Source of the DNA: Monomorium pharaonis
Lineage: Eukaryota; Arthropoda; Insecta; Hymenoptera; Formicidae
Direction: 5' to 3'
Length of the DNA stretch: 64,000 bases
NCBI RefSeq assembly: GCF_013373865.1
Contig: NC_050468.1
Span: 9,176,510-9,240,509, forward strand
Under the pieces are notes generated by a model that was given only the letters and a program-made list of their open reading frames with translations, was not told the DNA's origin and did not search any database. The translations under genes and the position numbers were made by a program. Shown here in pieces: positions 14,593 to 25,810 of the stretch; positions within the stretch are counted from its first letter, which is position 1, and every line of letters starts with the position of its first letter.

Positions 14593-14612
14593 GTGCAGGT
14601 TCGAACCTGCAC
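14593..14612. repeat. Perfect 20-bp palindrome
   Basis: GTGCAGGTTCGAACCTGCAC reads identically on both strands. Half-related sequences (CAAGTTCGAAC near 14522, and AGGTTCGAAC near 24185) occur in other islands. It superficially recalls a tRNA T-arm, but no D-arm, anticodon arm or acceptor pairing surrounds it. It may be a homodimeric protein-binding site. Confidence 0.8.
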
Positions 14613-17600
14613 CGGGGCGGATCGACGCGAAGAATCTGCTGCAAGCATTTCGAGTTTACGTAACGCGTTACACAAAAAGAAATCTTTTCTTCTTGAGCAG
14701 AAATCACTTCGCCTTCGAGCAGAATGGCGAAACGGACCTGTTCAAACTTGCAAGGATCTGCTTCAGAAAAAAAATCTTTTCTTCGAGTCCTCATTCGAAT
14801 AAATCTCGTCTTATATTCTCTAAAATTGCATCATTTCTTCGTAATTCTTGAAAGATTATTCTTCTACTTCGTATTCACGTGACATAATTGTTTTCTGATA
14901 TTGAAATGTAAATGTCTTCAATGGAAATGTAAATTGTATGCAAAGGATAGAACGAAACCAAATTGACAGCATAACGCAATCTGTATATGAACTTGTCTAA
15001 TGATAAAATTAATTCGATAAAAATAAGTTCAGTATAATTTTTTAAAAAGTTAAACATATAAATATACATACTGTACACAAAATTTTTTTAATTTTTCAGA
15101 TAGTTAAGATTATTAATAAAAATAATAGTAATAATTTGATACGTGTGTATATGTTACAAAATTCTTAAAAATATAAATCTTTATGCTTTAAAAAATATTC
15201 ATTTTTGCATTTTTCAAATGGAGATAAAAAATTATTACGAAACTTGAAAAACATTCAGAAAACCACTTAATCACAACAATGAAAAGTAATACAGTATTTT
15301 GCACCACAATTCGGGTGTAAATAATTCAACACAAATAATTTTCTATCGCACCGTTAATCAGACATTTTCTGCTCACAACCTTCTGAACCGCTAACCCAGA
15401 GCAACAACCCTTTACCTGCGAAGTACCGAAAGGGTTAGCGGAAACTCGCGAACAATACGGAAAAGGGTTTCCCTTCCGACAGGGTACACCTGTGGAAGGG
15501 TTGAATCGCGGGATAAAAGATATCTGATGATGCGAGTCAAAGTTCGGGATGTTAGCAACAAGTGGAATAACTAAAACACTTGGTTATTCGCGGACTAATC
15601 TTTGTGTTTTTGGCGAAAATCTACGATACTAATAATCTCAATCGCGCACCTGGTATATGCTTTGTGAAAACACGGAAAAAGGGCTGCGCTACGGCAGCTG
15701 CGGAAACCCACGGGTTGCATATGCGCATCGGTGGTGCGCGCGACAGGTTTTTCCCGATGAAACGAGAAACGAGACAACATTCGACAACGACGACGACGAT
15801 GACGACGTCGAATCAACCCTTGAATCGTCTTGAATTCTCTTTCAACTACATTCGATTCGGTCTCGGCGCAAGATCGAAGTGTCGCTTTTATGATTGCGTG
15901 CTGCACGCACATGTGCTCGGTCGCGCGAGGGCGAGGGTGCCCTTTGTGCGAGCATTTGACCCTTTTTACCTGGATCACTCTCGCCTCTCGGTTCTCGTTG
16001 TGACGCGAGACGGGAACGAAGGGGAAAAATGACGAACAAACACCGGCCGGTGCTTACCCCGTACGGTGGCCCATTCAACGGTATAAGATATGCATCTACG
16101 ATCCCGAATGGACCCTGAAAATAACGAAATACAAACGGAGATTTTCGTGATTTTGAATAATATTGCATTCACCCTCGTGGCCACCCTTAACCCCACCCGG
16201 GATATCGCTTCAACGTTTCAATGGGATCGAAAGGGCTTCTCTCGCGGCATTATGGTCCAGTCCTTTTTATTCCGTCCACGGAAATTCCACGGACCGGTCC
16301 GAGGGGGACAAAGGATTCCGCGTGATTCTCTGGTGGATGGACGAGCGAATCGAAACGCATAAAGAATTTATTCGCGAAGGATGGATGCGCCTGATCGCAA
16401 GGAACCAGCAAAATACTGGTACGACATCTTCCAATCTGTCTTCGCGCAGACTTCAATTTTCGAAAAAGACTTCGAAACATTTGGATATTGTCGTTGTATC
16501 ATAATTTTTACAGTCGGCAAATATTAGAGTATTTCTTTCAATTTTGCGATTAAAAACGCATTGAAAGAAAGTATAATAATAAACGTACAAGATAGCTAAT
16601 AAAAATATGTAGATAGGATCATAACTGGGGGTACAATCGGGAAACGAGTGCTTCAATATGAAAAAATAAATCAAAAATATACAATGAAATTTTTCTGTAT
16701 AACGTATAATTTCCGAACTAATTAAATTTCGGAACTGACATATTTTAACATACCACTGTGGAACACTCACGTGGCTTGCTTAAAGTAATATCAAATTGAA
16801 GACAACGCAAAATGCTTAAACGCAAGGCTTGTGTAAAAAAATATATAATGTATATGGACTCACCAATACGGACGCCCAAGCTCGTCGATCAGCTTTAGTT
16901 GTCCCGCGTTGCTGCTTCACCTGCGGCAAAAATTAACAAAACGTTAATTCACGAAATAACAGTGCGTTTTATTGTACGAGTGATAAAACGCGTCCCGGTC
17001 GGTCGGCGCGGCCGCCGGAAACAAAACGAAGGAAAATATGGCAAATTATTATCGCGCGCGCGCATTTCAACGCGATCATTAAACGTTTCGTCGAAGACAC
17101 GTCGAGCTTTACGAGTTATATTGACGAGCGGTAAAAAAAGAAGCTCGTTAGAAACTGCCGGGCGCGGTCCCTCGGTAATTCCAAATGTAATTCGGTCCGA
17201 TTACACGTGGTGCCGCCTTAATAACCGAAATTTGTATCGACCCGCGACCGACACCCTCTAAAAAATATTTAATAAGCGTCGAAAAAAGTGTAATAATCTG
17301 GACCTGCTATAAATTCACCCCGTTCGCAGCGATGTGGTAAACAGCATCCGCTATACCGATGATTTGAAAAATAACGGGTGCAATCAAATAATAAATTTTA
17401 TACGACTTTAATACATCCTTAATTAGTTACAGTCCCTTTCAAAGATATATTTTATGTTTTCTCTATTTCTCTTGCTCTTTCTATAGACTAATTTTATTAT
17501 TATGTCCATTAAGTAATAAATATAAAAATGTTCGATTTTATTTACGCTTAACACAATCATAAAATTACATTGCAAATTAATTATAATAAATCTGAAACAA

Positions 17601-18191
17601 ACAATTCGAATAATTTGTACATATTATATATTTGGCTTTTTTAGTAAAAAAAAATATTAGATATTTTTTATAAATTCCTTGTATGCGTTAAATTCAGATC
17701 TATATGCGAGATAAAAGATAAAATTCCAATCAAGTAGATCTCTATCTAGAACGGCATCTACCTGCCGAAAACGATTACCAGTCTCGTAGAGGCGAGAAAT
17801 AAAAAACGAATACGGTAGTCGTTGGACTATTTTTCGCCCCAGGGCACAAACAAGACCTTTTTTTCTAATACCTCTTTTTTTAGATCTCCTCTTTGATGTA
17901 TCCTTGTCTATCATCCTTTATTCTTTTTCCTTTGTTGAATTTTTTCTATCGATTAATAATTGAAGACAATATCGGCTGACAATTTCAAAGAAAACGTATA
18001 ATAAGATAATAATTCGCACAGGAGGAGAATAAAACAAAGAATTTGCAATTATTTGATAATTAACGAAATCAAGTAGCCTTTAAAAATATTGTTTATTATA
18101 ACGTTAAATGCCTATCATTCTGTTGAGTTCTAAAGGACATATTTAGCAAATCAGATATAAAGTACAGAATCAAGCTAAATAGAAAACAGAA

Positions 18192-18273
18192 CACTAAAAA
18201 AAAAAGATCTTGCAACTTCAATAAAAATTGTGTGTAAAAATTAGCTGAGGTAGATGAATAATTAGCAAATAAT

Positions 18274-18337
<64 letters not shown>

Positions 18338-18478
18338 GCACTTAATCAATCTAACTGACAGAAGTAGAATTTACAAATTCTATACGTGACAATTAAAACT
18401 CTAGTAGATACGAAAATTAGCGATACATTTTGGTTGTGACATCAAGAAATCTGTGTACATCAGCAAACAATTTTTTTT
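18192..18478. mobile_element. Dispersed repeat family B, copy 2, interrupted by a GT microsatellite
   Basis: Same element as 5771-6014, in the same orientation, with colinear similarity across its full length. At the position where copy 1 has a short TG/TA-rich stretch, this copy has about 31 GT units (18275-18336). The microsatellite therefore appears to have grown inside the element after insertion. No coding capacity. Confidence 0.7.
18275..18336. repeat. (GT)31 microsatellite
   Basis: Sixty-two bases of uninterrupted GT, nested in the family B repeat. Confidence 0.97.
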
Positions 18479-21400
18479 AATGAAAACAATGTTACGCGAT
18501 AATTATCGCCGCATAAAGCATTGTGCAATTTACAATCGGACAAATCAACTTGAGGAATGCGCGTAAGAGAATCGACGTTGTACCTTCTCTCTTTTCTTGC
18601 GTGCGCTCACGCGTAATGGTACCGATTTTAAGATCGAGATAACTCGCTGCATCAACTGCGGATGCAGTTACCTTCGCCTCGAGAAATAAAGCGAGATGCA
18701 GTGGCGCGGCAGCTCGTTCGGATTTCGTCGTTCCACTTTACAAACGATGCTATCGAGCATTAAAAGCAAGTGGAATGTTCTCGGTAGGATATTTTATTAC
18801 CGTTCTTAAGGTGTTCCATCAGTGGAATCATATCGCCTTTCTATTAGACGTACCTAAGACGTCTCTAAGGATAGATTAGAATCGAGTTTTCGGCTGGCCT
18901 TTAAATCTCGATGACACAAAGTGCGTTTCCTGGTTTTTTATTGCTCTCCGCGACGTTAGATTCAAATCATTTAGAGTTCAAATCATATCGAGTTACGTGC
19001 CAAAATGTAAAAAAGTTAGAAAATTTTATGTAGGTAGTGAGGCTATCATATATTAATGCACTTCTAAATTATTTCATACATAAATATGAGAAAATAAAAA
19101 TTAAATTAAAAATGTATCAAAATATTTTAGCCTAAAAATTTAAACAATTGATATTATAAAACTATTCATCAAAAAAGATTGTTTTCAAATTTATTACAGA
19201 ATGCATGATTGAAAAAATATATCCAATATCAGATATCTATCCTCCCTGCAGTTTTACGCATTACGAAATATCTCGATATTGCATATCCCTTGTTTCGTCG
19301 GTTGCAATCACCTCACCAATTTATCCACAGCCAACTCAATGGACCGCAAAGGAAACCATTGATTAAAGTCCGCGCGAGAGCGAGTGACCGCGGCCGAGTA
19401 ACGCACGTCAGAAATTTTCAACAGAAACCAACCGGATTCACGGTGGGCGCCATGCACAGGCTGAGTTATCTCGATCTCGAAATCGGCACGATTACACGCG
19501 AGTGCGCGAGGTGGAAGCAGAAAAAGAAGCAAAGGAAGGCGGAAAGCGGAGAAAGGGAGCGAGAGCGAGAGAAGCGCGGCGAGACGAGGATGCACTTCTG
19601 CTTGCACCTGCCGGTGACGTCAGAAGGGACTTCTTGTTTGGGCCTGCTCAGCCCCGGGGGTCACTACTACTGTTTTAGGTTGGCCTGCTCGCCTCTTCGC
19701 CTTCCCTTTTCTCTTCAACCTCACAAGGGCCCTCCTTTTTCGCGTCTACCCGCTGCATCATCGAACATGTTCGTGCACGAGTCGAGCTTTATACGCGAGA
19801 GCAAGGAATGCCGCGCTCATTGCTCATGTATTAATTATATGCTAATGAAAATCCCGAGAATCGCGTTCTCTAAGTCTGTCATTCGAGAATGGATACACTT
19901 TTAATAAAGTTATTTTTTTACAGCACTTATTGTTCGCAATAAATAATAAAATTTGTTTCAATTTTTAACAAGATTTTGAGATACAAAAATTACAGTCTTT
20001 TTGTAAAACAGACGTCTCCAGTAACCCCTTAAATATTATAATTTTTTAGGAAAAACTCGATTAAGCATAAAAATCCGCGCCAAATAATACATTTCTATCT
20101 AAAGCTTACTTATGTTCAAGCTAGAAAAATTTACTAGCCTGTTGTTAATCAGATCGAAAGATATGTTGAAATAAAATTGCAACCAAGTGTCGATTTTACT
20201 TTACCTTACTTTCATCTTTTCATTTGAATCTAAAAATATGTTTAAAAGATAATAAAATTGTAGTAAAATAGCATTCAATAAACAAAATAACTTTACATAT
20301 AGTCACAAAATTAAATACCCCTCCCGCCGCACACACAAAATATTGGGATTTATTTTATGCCACAAATCCAAAGCATTCTTTGGATTGAAATGTATCACTG
20401 ATGGCTTTTACTTTCAATCAAGTTTCTCCTAAAAAATTATAATATTAGATGAATATTAGCATAAAATGCTGCCAATATCATGTGCTCGAGCAAGTAGTTT
20501 CGCGATTATATATCACATTTATTCATTATACTCCGTTTCCAAATCAATAAAAAAATGTGTAATAACGCGTTGTGATATCGAAGGATCCTATCCCTGCTGT
20601 AATAAATAAACAAAAGAAACGCACGCGCGCGTCCTCGAGCCATCTTTTAGATGCATTCCGCGACGCGCGTTCATTCTGATTATTCAGGCGTTCGCAGATC
20701 CTTTTTCTCGTCGGTTAATGACGCGATAAGCGATACTATCGCGTGGCAGAATGCCAGGGGTAGCGTTTTAATCAAGATCGTGTCATATCGCTCACCTCTA
20801 ATGTTTGCCACGGTCGAACGTGAAGGGGGATCCGCACGCTCTACCTTCGGAATAACATTTTATCTGATGGGATCCGCGACACTCGTCCCGCATGCGATTT
20901 GCATAATCTAATACCCTCATCGGAGGCGCGGAATAAATATCGGAATATGACGCGAGATTCAAAGCAGTGTAATTTGCGAGAGTGATAAGAATGGCTACAG
21001 ATGCTGCATAGTTTTCAGCAGACATAAGATTCTTCTGTAACTTCGGCTATTTCAACGCAAACAAATCTCATCAAATTCATAAATATAATTATTATTAAAT
21101 TAAATCAAAATGAATGCATGTATGGCCAACTTATTATGTTTCCTTGCTTAAAAGAGTTAGAAAATAGTTGAGCCTATTGAGACTAATTTCGATGAGCTTT
21201 ACAATACGTAGTAAAATGAGATGCAATAGAACTGTTATTTAAAATCTTGATATCTTCCAACATGAAAATTATCGCTGACACATCTAGATACAAGCATATC
21301 AAGGGAATAATTTTCGAAATCGCTAAATTAAATATCATTAACGATCAGACTACGACGCCACCGAGTTGTTAATTGATAGACCAAGGTGATGGTTTACCCA

Positions 21401-24400
21401 AGAAAAGCAAACGTATACTCGAAATGTCGCACGCGCCCGTGACTTTTCATTTCGTTTGGGCGATACGTCATTATCGACACTCAAGTAAGTACGGGTATAA
21501 ATTTTCGAACAGGAATGCACGGGATAACCGTTAAAATACGATGAAACATTTCCAAATCACCTTCACATAGCGAGCGAGCAAAACGATCATGAATTATTAA
21601 TTTCACGTGAGACGCCTCCGGGACGACGTGCGCGCCCGCACGAAAACACGTGGGCGCGGCTTTAAATCAGGACACCGCGCGAACGGTCTCGAATTAATTA
21701 AAATTTGACGGTCGCATTAAGAACCGGTTGTAAGATCTATCCGATCCGGCGACGTAAGGATTCTGCGAGAGACGAGAGAACGAACGCTTCTCTCTCCGAC
21801 CGCAAGAGGAGCGAGGGCAATCAGACGAGCGATCTCCCCGTAGGGACTGTTAGAACAGAACGTCCGCGGATCTGCTCGCAAACCGGTTTAAATCCGCGGT
21901 TAACAGGAAACGCGCGGAATTATCCGTTTCCTCAATTTTCATTAGAGAGCCGCCTAGCGAGCTGGAGTCGAGCGGTTGCGATTGAGCCCGTTAGTTTCAG
22001 TAAATACGACCATTATCTGCGAATATATTGTTTTACGCTACTTGATTTCCTGGTGTGAAATTTCACGTGGCCGGAAATAAGCGAAGCTCAAGCGCCTCTA
22101 CAAGTTTGTTTTTGCACGATATTCAGTGTGCGACACACTCCACTGACTTGGCTACCATATACATGAAATCAGTCGATCGATAATTCACGCTTAATTCACG
22201 ATGCTTTTAAATTTGCCATTCGTACGAAAGGTCGATGATTTTTCGTATAAATGTGGAACGAGGCAAAAACCGAGGTTCGCCAAGATTCAAGTTAAAAATG
22301 AAGGTGAAACGGCTATTTAACAATACGGTTATTCAACAACTCGATAAACTGACAAAGAGTTTTAAATCAAAGATAAAATCAAATCTAAATTGGAAATTAT
22401 ACATAGAGACTCTAACCAATATATATCTAATGTGTAAACAAATATTTTTATATCTAATTTCAATTTATACCAATAAACATAAATTATAGTTTGCATATTA
22501 ATATTAAGTTTGCAGAAAACCGCTATCAATAAATTCTTAAAAAATTAATTATTAAACTAAAAATATAATAACAAGAAATGCTCTACTTGTCTACGCATAA
22601 ATTTTTTCAATTTTTCATTAAAAAATCTTCAAATAGTCTCTGTAAGAATCTCAAAATAGAAAAATAATACTTTAAAATAAAAATGAACAAAATATCTCGC
22701 AGCTCATAGAAAGCTCATCGCCTCATCGCGTTTCAGCCTCGTTTCACCTGCCACGCAGCTACATTTCTGAAATGCAAGTGAAAACAAATAATGCCCGAGT
22801 GTAGTACCTGTCCTTTAAGAGGGCAAAGTTTGCCTGCGGTGTATGGCTATGGCACGTCTGCCCAGCTCGACAGGACCCTCCACAATTTTCACCCTCAATG
22901 AGTTTCCACTGCGGTTCAGGTGCACCACTAAAACCGCCCCGAAACCGGTGATTTTACGTTTAAATCTAAACAAGTGAATATTGTTTCTCCTCCTTTTCCC
23001 CTGTATAGTGCATATAATTTTTTACACTTATATAAAAATTGAGAATGGTCGAACATGTATTTAATTGTACGTATTTATAGATTTCTCAATCTAGTGCTAA
23101 CGTATCCATTAAATACATTCACCTGATACTCCTATTGTGAAACAGGTTGTAAAAAAACCCTACTTGGTAAAAAAAAAACTCGACAATTCGTGGGGTGCGA
23201 GGCGAAGGAGAAAAAGTTCACCTCTTCACAACTTTTTTATGACGGTACAGTTAATGGACGCACCGTGATCGTGTCATGAAGACAAGGGGCCGAGTTCCGA
23301 GATAACAAAAAATCCAGTCGGAGGCGTATTTAATAGCGGGGGTTGCCGCACCTATCACGAGGCGTCTAGACGCTCCTTGGCTCTAAATCTCTCGTGCACA
23401 GTGGGGTAATGAAGGAAGTCGGAGTACGTTATTACCGCAGGTTAATTACTATAACTTACCGGCTAGCTAGCTACGCTAACCCTTTGGCTTAAAAATTTTC
23501 AACAACGATCGTAACAGAAATTGCTTTTTCTGAACCAAAACAATTATTGTTCTAACACATAAAATAATTTGTACTAAATTATTAAATTAAAATACATATG
23601 TAATAAATATTTCTAATAAAATTAGGATAATAAATCAATTCTTTTATGTAATTGTAATACTTTAAAAAAAAATTTAAAGAAGAATAATGAAGAATGTTAA
23701 TATAAAGTTATTAAAATATTTATATACTTATCCAAATAAATTTATATAATAAAACCTTGCGATAATTTTAATTTTAAGTATAATGTATATCAAAAATCTA
23801 CCTAAAATTTTTCTTCACTCCTACTTTTTTGTAAAGAATTATACACGTAGGACGTAGAATTTCTACATTGCAATGCATCTTGAGTCACGCTACTTTGCGT
23901 GTTAAAATTGAATACACAATCGATTGTACTTTACATGAGTTGATATAATAAACGTTTCGTGAATATAAGAATCGACTAGTCCGTAATTAAACATTGAGCT
24001 TTCTTTGTTCGTATCATTATCTCTATTATCACCGGTGTCATAACTTATCATTCTCAAGGCACGTCAGTTCTTATGTTAACGTAGCAACAAGTTCAATATT
24101 CTGTATTCAGTGTAAAGCCGCGCGACGACAAACTCTGTCTCACCTCACGCAAGCTCGCGTGACGTGCACGAACGTGTCGCGACAGGTTCGAACAAGTCTC
24201 GAAGGAGCAACACCACCCCCTTCATACTAGAAATCCGGGCTGTATCCTAGAGAAAGAGAAGAGACCCTCCTTTAGAAAACTTAAGAAATCGGAGTCACGT
24301 GGAACAAGTAAGCGAGGATTCACCGCGTAGAAGGTCGAATGGGGGTGATCACGGGGGTGTGCGCGCACGTGTATGTGTATCACGAAGGGGCCCCTGCGAG

Positions 24401-24493
24401 CAGGGTGCTGCGAGGACCGAGGTAGGTGGTGGGCGATCGGGCGGTGAAGGCGGAGGAGGGAGAAGACCGGCAGATGGTCGGCGTGGACCCCGA

Positions 24494-24526
24494 CGTGGGA
24501 AGCTCCGAATTCTCCGAGTTCCCACA
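24494..24526. promoter_or_regulatory. Su(H) paired site (SPS) of the m-alpha promoter
   Basis: CGTGGGAA at 24494-24501 faces TTCCCACA (the reverse complement of TGTGGGAA) at 24519-24526. Both octamers match the high-affinity Su(H)/CSL consensus YGTGRGAA exactly. They are head-to-head with a 17-bp spacer. In other animals this geometry (about 15-17 bp) allows two Notch intracellular domain complexes to dimerise on DNA. The pair ends 53 bp before the TATA box. A chance pairing of two perfect octamers in the right orientation and spacing at a promoter is very unlikely. Confidence 0.95.
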
Positions 24527-24534
24527 GCCAGAGT

Positions 24535-24542
24535 GCACCTGC
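24535..24542 (-). promoter_or_regulatory. Proneural E-box next to the SPS
   Basis: GCACCTGC reads GCAGGTGC on the minus strand, which fits the GCAGSTG core of the proneural bHLH (Achaete/Scute-Daughterless) site. It lies 8 bp downstream of the Su(H) pair, giving the SPS+A arrangement known from Drosophila E(spl) promoters. A further E-box, CAGATG, lies at 24471-24476. Joint activation by Notch and proneural factors is the expected outcome. Confidence 0.8.
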
Positions 24543-24579
24543 CTCCCCCACTCTGCACCCCGTGCAGCCTCGACGGGGC

Positions 24580-24587
24580 TATATAAG
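24580..24587 (+). promoter_or_regulatory. TATA box of m-alpha
   Basis: TATATAAG is placed as a focused core promoter would need. An initiator-like CCATTC follows with its A at 24614, about 34 bp downstream. The transcript therefore probably begins near 24614, leaving a 5' UTR of about 215 nt with a GA-rich tract just before the start codon (24784-24822). Confidence 0.85.
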
Positions 24588-24827
24588 GACGGGGTTGCTC
24601 GTACTAAGGTACCATTCGCTCACTAGCCTTTCGCTTCAAAGCGACTTGCCCGAAAGCACATATTCCGCTTTCAAGTTCTCCCGCCAAGTTCCTATCGAAC
24701 GACAGTTCGTGCCACGTGTTCCGAGTTTCGACAGTTCAGAAGAAACCGGTTCGTGTACCGTGGTCCGAAGGAGAACACACAATCAGAGAGAAAGAGAAAG
24801 AGAGAGGGAGAGAGAGAAAGAAGAAAG

Positions 24828-25355
24828 ATGGCCGCTGCCACTATCATGAGCGAACCTGCGCTGTTCGACTTCGAGCTCAACGACGTCTTCGAGAACGAGT
24901 TCAACGATAATCTGTACAACCTGAAGATGTCAGAAGACAAGGCCGTGAACAGTCGCAAGAGCAGACGCATACTGAAACCGCTGAAGCCACTATTGCGAAT
25001 GCTGAAGAAGCGCACGAGCAGTTACATCAAGAAAAACAAACATCAGGCGGCTGTGCCTCAGGTGGGGATCTTCACCGAGGAGATCGAGAACCAGAACAAC
25101 GCCAACGAGGCGCTGGAGCGTAGACTCCTGCAGGAGCTACGGGACGCCGAGGAGGGAGCCGCCATCACCGTCTGCCTGGACGGACAGATGACCGTCGTGC
25201 CGGTTGTGCCTGGTCAGTGCTACGTGCCGGTGCATTTCGCCCATACTCACGCTGGCGACTTCTACTGGACAACTCTCAGCATGGCCGACCGGGACCTGTG
25301 CTACAAGGAACGCGCCTTCTCGCAGTACCAGCTTCCCGAGGTGCAAGTGGCGTGA
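24828..25355 (+). CDS. E(spl)malpha-BFM: Bearded-family protein, E(spl) m-alpha type (Neuralized inhibitor)
   Basis: A single-exon CDS of 175 codons. Bearded-family proteins bind the E3 ligase Neuralized and block endocytosis-dependent Delta signalling in signal-sending cells. Residues 42-72 form the family's basic amphipathic segment (SRKSRRILKPLKPLLRMLKK and following Lys-rich residues). NNANEALE at 90-97 holds the NXXN Neuralized-binding motif. Residues 132-149 (YVPVHFAHTHAGDFYWTT) are the C-terminal block kept in the longer members. Two further NXXN matches occur at 23-26 and 28-31. The protein is somewhat longer than Drosophila m-alpha. The start at 24828 is the first ATG of the open frame, with A at -3 and G at +4; the frame is open further upstream only from a GTG. 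A second in-frame ATG at 24846 is possible. It is preceded by an SPS/E-box/TATA promoter and followed by K and GY boxes, exactly as expected for an E(spl)-complex gene. The identification is firm; which of the long Bearded genes it matches best is less certain. Confidence 0.95.
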   Translation: MAAATIMSEPALFDFELNDVFENEFNDNLYNLKMSEDKAVNSRKSRRILKPLKPLLRMLKKRTSSYIKKNKHQAAVPQVGIFTEEIENQNNANEALERRLLQELRDAEEGAAITVCLDGQMTVVPVVPGQCYVPVHFAHTHAGDFYWTTLSMADRDLCYKERAFSQYQLPEVQVA

Positions 25356-25516
25356 GGTGTCATCGTCGAGAACGACAGCATCTACCTCAAAGGCGAATCA
25401 TCTGAGCTGATTACACGAGATTCGCTGAACTTCCTCCCGCGGAAGCGTCCTCGAGGTCAAGAATTGACGCTGTCAATCGAGAGTTGTGGGATGACAGCTA
25501 ATAGACATTTCGAAAC

Positions 25517-25522
25517 TGTGAT
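25517..25522 (+). promoter_or_regulatory. K box 1 in the m-alpha 3' UTR
   Basis: TGTGAT is the K-box core (CTGTGATC in context). In Drosophila this motif, in 3' UTRs of E(spl)/Bearded genes, is the seed match for the miR-2/6/11/13/308 family and lowers transcript level and translation. Confidence 0.7.
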
Positions 25523-25688
25523 CGTTAGGTTATATCACTTAGATTTTAGTTCATTGACAATTGACTGATCGAGAACACATGACAGCATTCCTCATAGATG
25601 TAAAATTAATACGTCAAAGAGAAAGAGAGATGCGTTATATTTTTTTTATTTACTTTTTTTTACATTGCGGCGACACGTTTGTCGCATT

Positions 25689-25694
25689 TGTGAT
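25689..25694 (+). promoter_or_regulatory. K box 2 in the m-alpha 3' UTR
   Basis: TGTGAT followed by A (TGTGATA), a full K-box match 167 bp beyond the first one. Confidence 0.7.
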
Positions 25695-25733
25695 ATTTGT
25701 ACCTATATTTTATAGAGAGAATTATTCCGAGAT

Positions 25734-25739
25734 TGTGAT
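25734..25739 (+). promoter_or_regulatory. K box 3 in the m-alpha 3' UTR
   Basis: TGTGAT followed by A (TGTGATA), 45 bp after K box 2. A near-match to the Brd box (GGCTTTA instead of AGCTTTA) follows at 25743-25749. Confidence 0.7.
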
Positions 25740-25782
25740 ATCGGCTTTAATGTCAGCAAGTATCGCTGACACTTTCCTATTT

Positions 25783-25789
25783 GTCTTCC
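25783..25789 (+). promoter_or_regulatory. GY box in the m-alpha 3' UTR
   Basis: GTCTTCC is an exact GY box, the seed match for miR-7, as found in Drosophila Bearded-family and E(spl) bHLH transcripts. It lies about 16 bp before the polyadenylation signal. Confidence 0.7.
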
Positions 25790-25804
25790 AATATGTTTGT
25801 TTAA

Positions 25805-25810
25805 AATAAA
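25805..25810 (+). terminator. Polyadenylation signal of m-alpha
   Basis: AATAAA lies 450 nt after the stop codon. It is followed by a GT/T-containing stretch (TGTTACTTAT and CTTGTG near 25811-25840). It gives a 3' UTR of about 470 nt holding all three K boxes and the GY box. Confidence 0.75.

Larger units (their letters stand above)
12734..24400. other. Gene-free intergenic stretch upstream of m-alpha (proximal part)
   Basis: I see no recognisable gene. GC-rich islands lie near 13.4-13.75, 14.4-14.8, 15.5-16.4, 16.9-17.25, 18.5-18.95, 19.25-19.9, 20.6-20.95, 21.4-22.05, 22.7-22.95 and 23.2-23.45 kb, separated by AT-rich spacer. The longest ORF (231 codons at 19209) is rich in Arg/Lys/Glu low-complexity sequence and has no family motif. 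The island at 22.74-22.93 kb has several CANNTG E-boxes, among them CACCTG and CAGGTG, and is the nearest plausible distal enhancer for m-alpha. That role is inference. Confidence 0.55.

Noticed and set aside
14520..14620. tRNA-like T-arm (GGTTCGAACC)
   Set aside because: No D-arm, anticodon arm or acceptor stem can be built around it; the loop spacing is wrong.
19209..19904. 231-codon plus-strand ORF
   Set aside because: Arg/Lys/Glu low complexity in the middle, no recognised domain, no promoter or splice context.
24753..24827. N-terminal extension of m-alpha by 25 residues
   Set aside because: It would need a GTG start and translates the GA-rich 5' leader; ATG at 24828 has good context and fits the family.
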